Shown here piece by piece: positions 61,992 through 64,000 of a DNA stretch of 64,000 bases. Positions within the stretch are counted from its first letter, which is position 1. Each line of letters begins with the position of its first letter. Source of the stretch: Bog-473 sp963791995 (GTDB taxonomy: Bacteria; Actinomycetota; Acidimicrobiia; Acidimicrobiales; RAAP-2). A model generated the notes under the pieces. That model was not told where the DNA came from. It saw only the letters and a program-made list of their open reading frames with translations, and did not search any database. Location of the stretch: positions 372,001 through 436,000 of the forward strand of contig CAWBUQ010000001.1 in assembly GCA_963791995.1 (NCBI GenBank), in the 5' to 3' direction. The translations under genes and the position numbers were made by a program.

Positions 61992-62801
61992 GTGGCCTAC
62001 GCGGTGTCCACGCCCGTCTTCGAGGGGCCGATCGAGCTGTTGCTGCACCTGGTGTCCTCGCACGAGGTCGACGTCCTCGACATCCCCCTTCTCCCGGTGG
62101 TGGACGCCTTCGTCTCGATCCTCTCCGAGCAGCGCGAGGTGGTCGACGTCAACCAGCTCTCCGAGTTCCTCCTCGTGGCCTCCATCCTCATTGAGCTCAA
62201 GTCGCAGCGGCTGCTTCCGGGCCCCGACACGGGGGAGGAGGACGAGGACTACGCCGGCTGGGAGGAGCGCGACCTGTTGCTCGCCCGCCTGCTCGAGTGC
62301 CGGGCCTACGCCGCGGCGGCGGACGTCTTCGTGGCTCTGGCCGAGCGGGCCTCGCGCTCCATCCCCCGCGAGGTCGGGCTCGACGACGACTTCGCCGTGC
62401 ACGCGCCGGACCTCTTGGCCGGCATCACGCCCCAGGACATCGCCCAGGCGTACCTGCACGGCTCGGCGGAGCGTCCGGTGCCCCGGGTGGACCTGTCGCA
62501 CGTCACGGTCGACACCGTCTCGGTGTCCGAGGCGGTCGCCGACCTGATCGCGACGCCAGAGTCAGAGCGGGTCGCCACGTTCCGAGAATTGGTCTTCGGG
62601 TGCCAGACACGGATCGAGGTCATCGTGCGCTTCCTCGCGCTCCTCGAGCTGTGCAAGATGGGCCGGGTCAACCTGGGCCAGGGGAACACGTTCGGGGAGC
62701 TGAGCATCGTGTGGGTCCCCGGCGACGACCTGGCCGGGGTGAGCAGCGGACGGGGTCTGGGCGAGATGGCCGGCTACCAGATCGACGACTACGAAGGGTG
62801 A
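61992..62801 (+). CDS. scpA: Segregation and condensation protein A
   Basis: Kleisin subunit of the bacterial SMC condensin. 269 residues. N-terminal SMC-neck-binding helices: FEGPIELLLHLVSSHEVDVL and SEFLLVASILIELKSQRLLP; C-terminal winged helix contacting the SMC head: FRELVFGCQTRIEVIVRFLA, LLELCKMGRVNLGQ. GTG start. Followed 4 bp later by scpB; the order scpA-scpB-rluB matches Rv1709-Rv1711, though the ParA-like gene that precedes them in Mycobacterium is not here. Confidence 0.95.
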   Translation: MAYAVSTPVFEGPIELLLHLVSSHEVDVLDIPLLPVVDAFVSILSEQREVVDVNQLSEFLLVASILIELKSQRLLPGPDTGEEDEDYAGWEERDLLLARLLECRAYAAAADVFVALAERASRSIPREVGLDDDFAVHAPDLLAGITPQDIAQAYLHGSAERPVPRVDLSHVTVDTVSVSEAVADLIATPESERVATFRELVFGCQTRIEVIVRFLALLELCKMGRVNLGQGNTFGELSIVWVPGDDLAGVSSGRGLGEMAGYQIDDYEG

Positions 62802-62805
62802 GGGG

Positions 62806-63414
62806 TTGAGCGCAGTGGAAGACGCGGAGCTGGGGCGCACGATCGAGGCCATCTTGTTGGTGGCGGTGGAGCCGCTGCCGCCACAGCTGCTGGCCGAGCT
62901 GGTCGAGGAGCCCGTCGAGCGGGTCGATGAGGCGCTCGACGAACTGGCCCGCGCCTACGAGCGCGACCAGCGCGGATTCGTCCTGGCCCGCATCGCCGGC
63001 GGCGCGCGCCTGCAGACCCACCCCGACCTCGCCCCCTACGTCGAGCGTTTCGCCAACCGCGAGGTGTCCCACCGCCTGTCGACGGCGGCGCTCGAGACGC
63101 TGGCCATCGTCGCCTACCGCCAGCCGGTGTCGCGCGGCCAGATCTCCGCGTTGCGCGGCGTCAACGTCGACGGGGTGACCCGCCTGCTGGAGCAGCGGGG
63201 ATACATCGCGGTGGTGGGCCACGCCGAGGGTCCCGGCCAGCCCGCCCTCTTCGGCACCACCGACCTCTTCTTGGAGCGCCTCGGACTGGACTCGCTGGAC
63301 CAGCTGCCGGCCGTGGAGGACTTCCTCCCCGGTCCCGAGGTCGCCGGCGAATTCGAGCGCGACCTGCAGTCTGCGCTCGGCCTCGGCGTCGAGGCGGCCT
63401 CCGACGACGCCTGA
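62806..63414 (+). CDS. scpB: Segregation and condensation protein B
   Basis: Kite-type winged-helix partner of ScpA in the SMC condensin. 202 residues: LGRTIEAILLVAVEPLPPQL, ARIAGGARLQTHPDLAPYVE, the signature LSTAALETLAIVAYRQPVSR and GQISALRGVNVDGVTRLLEQ, then FGTTDLFLERLGLDSLDQLP. TTG 62806 is the listed start, but GTG 62815 lies at better distance from GAGGGG and may be the real one. Confidence 0.94.
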   Translation: MSAVEDAELGRTIEAILLVAVEPLPPQLLAELVEEPVERVDEALDELARAYERDQRGFVLARIAGGARLQTHPDLAPYVERFANREVSHRLSTAALETLAIVAYRQPVSRGQISALRGVNVDGVTRLLEQRGYIAVVGHAEGPGQPALFGTTDLFLERLGLDSLDQLPAVEDFLPGPEVAGEFERDLQSALGLGVEAASDDA

Positions 63415-64000
63415 GGCGTCCGGCACGGCGGAGACGCCCGAGGACGCGGCAGGGCGAACGCCTGCAAAAGGTCCTCGCCCGCGCCGGGATCGGTTCGCGT
63501 CGGGCCTGCGAGGACCTGATCGCGGCCGGTCGGGTCAGCGTCGACGGCGACGTGGCCCTGCTCGGGCGGCGCATCGACGCGGTCACGGCCAGGGTCGAGG
63601 TCGATGGCGCCTTGGTCCCCGTGGCCCCCGACCTCGTCTACTACCTGTTGAACAAGCCCGACGACGTCATCACCACGGCCGACGACCCCCAGGGTCGACC
63701 GACCGTCATGGCGCTGGTGCCGGCCGAGCCACGCGTGTTCGCGGTCGGCCGGCTCGACCGTCACACCGAGGGGCTCTTGGTGCTGACGAACGACGGCGCG
63801 CTGGCCCAGCTGCTCACCCACCCCTCCCACGGCGTCGCCAAGGAGTACGTGGCGGAAGTGGCGGGGGGCACCCCCGCGGCGGGTGCGCTGCGCGCGCTGC
63901 GACAAGGTGTCGAGCTCGACGACGGGCCGACGGCGCCCGCCGAGGTCGGGGTTCTGGCGCCGGGCGTACTGCGGATCGTGATCCACGAGGGCCGCAACCG
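63411..64000 (+). CDS. rluB: rRNA pseudouridine synthase RluB family (3' part outside window)
   Basis: Makes pseudouridine in 23S rRNA. S4 domain ERLQKVLARAGIGSRRACED with LIAAGRVSVDG, then the synthase domain: LNKPDDVITTADDPQGRPTV, catalytic Asp in AVGRLDRHTEGLLVLTNDGA, and LTHPSHGVAKEYVAEV. The frame is open to the end of the window. No ATG, GTG or TTG precedes the S4 domain in frame; only CTG 63411, overlapping the scpB stop, is available, so the start is a CTG, or an indel hides it. Arg-rich residues before ERLQK are usual for this family. Confidence 0.88.
   Translation, partial: MRRPARRRRPRTRQGERLQKVLARAGIGSRRACEDLIAAGRVSVDGDVALLGRRIDAVTARVEVDGALVPVAPDLVYYLLNKPDDVITTADDPQGRPTVMALVPAEPRVFAVGRLDRHTEGLLVLTNDGALAQLLTHPSHGVAKEYVAEVAGGTPAAGALRALRQGVELDDGPTAPAEVGVLAPGVLRIVIHEGRN

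Overview
The window is a 64 kb piece of a high-GC chromosome from an actinobacterium, most likely of the class Acidimicrobiia. Three things point there: blocks of genes in the order familiar from Mycobacterium (coaE-uvrB-uvrA; uvrC-rapZ-yvcK-gap-pgk-tpiA-secG; tlyA-nadK-recN-pyrG-NUDIX-xerD-scpA-scpB-rluB), a WhiB-type regulator and an AftD-like arabinosyltransferase, and the secreted 'GYWLVASDGGIF' repeat that I associate with Acidimicrobiia. The class assignment is an inference from gene content.

Layout. 1-4.0 kb: the 5' part of a very large membrane arabinofuranosyltransferase (minus strand). 4.1-7.6 kb: methyltransferase, coaE, uvrB. 7.6-10.9 kb (minus): GH38 alpha-mannosidase running directly into a GmhA-like sugar-phosphate isomerase. 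10.9-14.5 kb: SnoaL-like protein, an orphan single GYW repeat, uvrA. 14.5-16.7 kb (minus): remnant of a secreted propeller, DUF427 protein, quinolinate synthase. 16.9-25.6 kb: uvrC, rapZ, yvcK, gap, pgk, tpiA, secG and an oligopeptide-binding lipoprotein; whiA is missing from its usual place. 25.7 kb: tRNA-Leu(GAG).

25.8-45.6 kb is an accessory region of small, mixed-strand, loosely packed genes: ion transport (CaCA antiporter, TrkA-type K+ channel, a DUF4118 sensor-like protein, a second broken K+ channel), an IS3 remnant next to an AT-richer glycosyltransferase, a secreted NHL/Vgb-like repeat protein, a WhiB regulator, LapA-like and PilZ proteins, a lone TrpB2, a cupin, an HD-domain protein, a GT87 glycosyltransferase, a YceI protein, and a large secreted protein with Ig-like and GYW repeats.

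45.6-64 kb returns to conserved genes: Ku, a 2-oxoacid dehydrogenase E1 (alpha and beta in one frame) with its E2, CBS protein, HAD phosphatase, phasin-like protein, tlyA, nadK, recN, pyrG, NUDIX hydrolase, xerD, DksA-like protein, M50 protease, trpS, scpA, scpB, and the start of rluB.

A dominating property is the number of frame breaks. At least 20 single-base indels interrupt genes, including essential ones (uvrA, uvrC, nadA, yvcK, nadK, the E2), while the reading continues cleanly in another frame. Most (about two thirds) are one extra base. This looks like an uncorrected, insertion-prone draft sequence rather than gene decay. Several genes below (WhiB, YceI, the HD protein, GT87, E2) were put together across frames for this reason, and gene-fusion claims must be read with it in mind.
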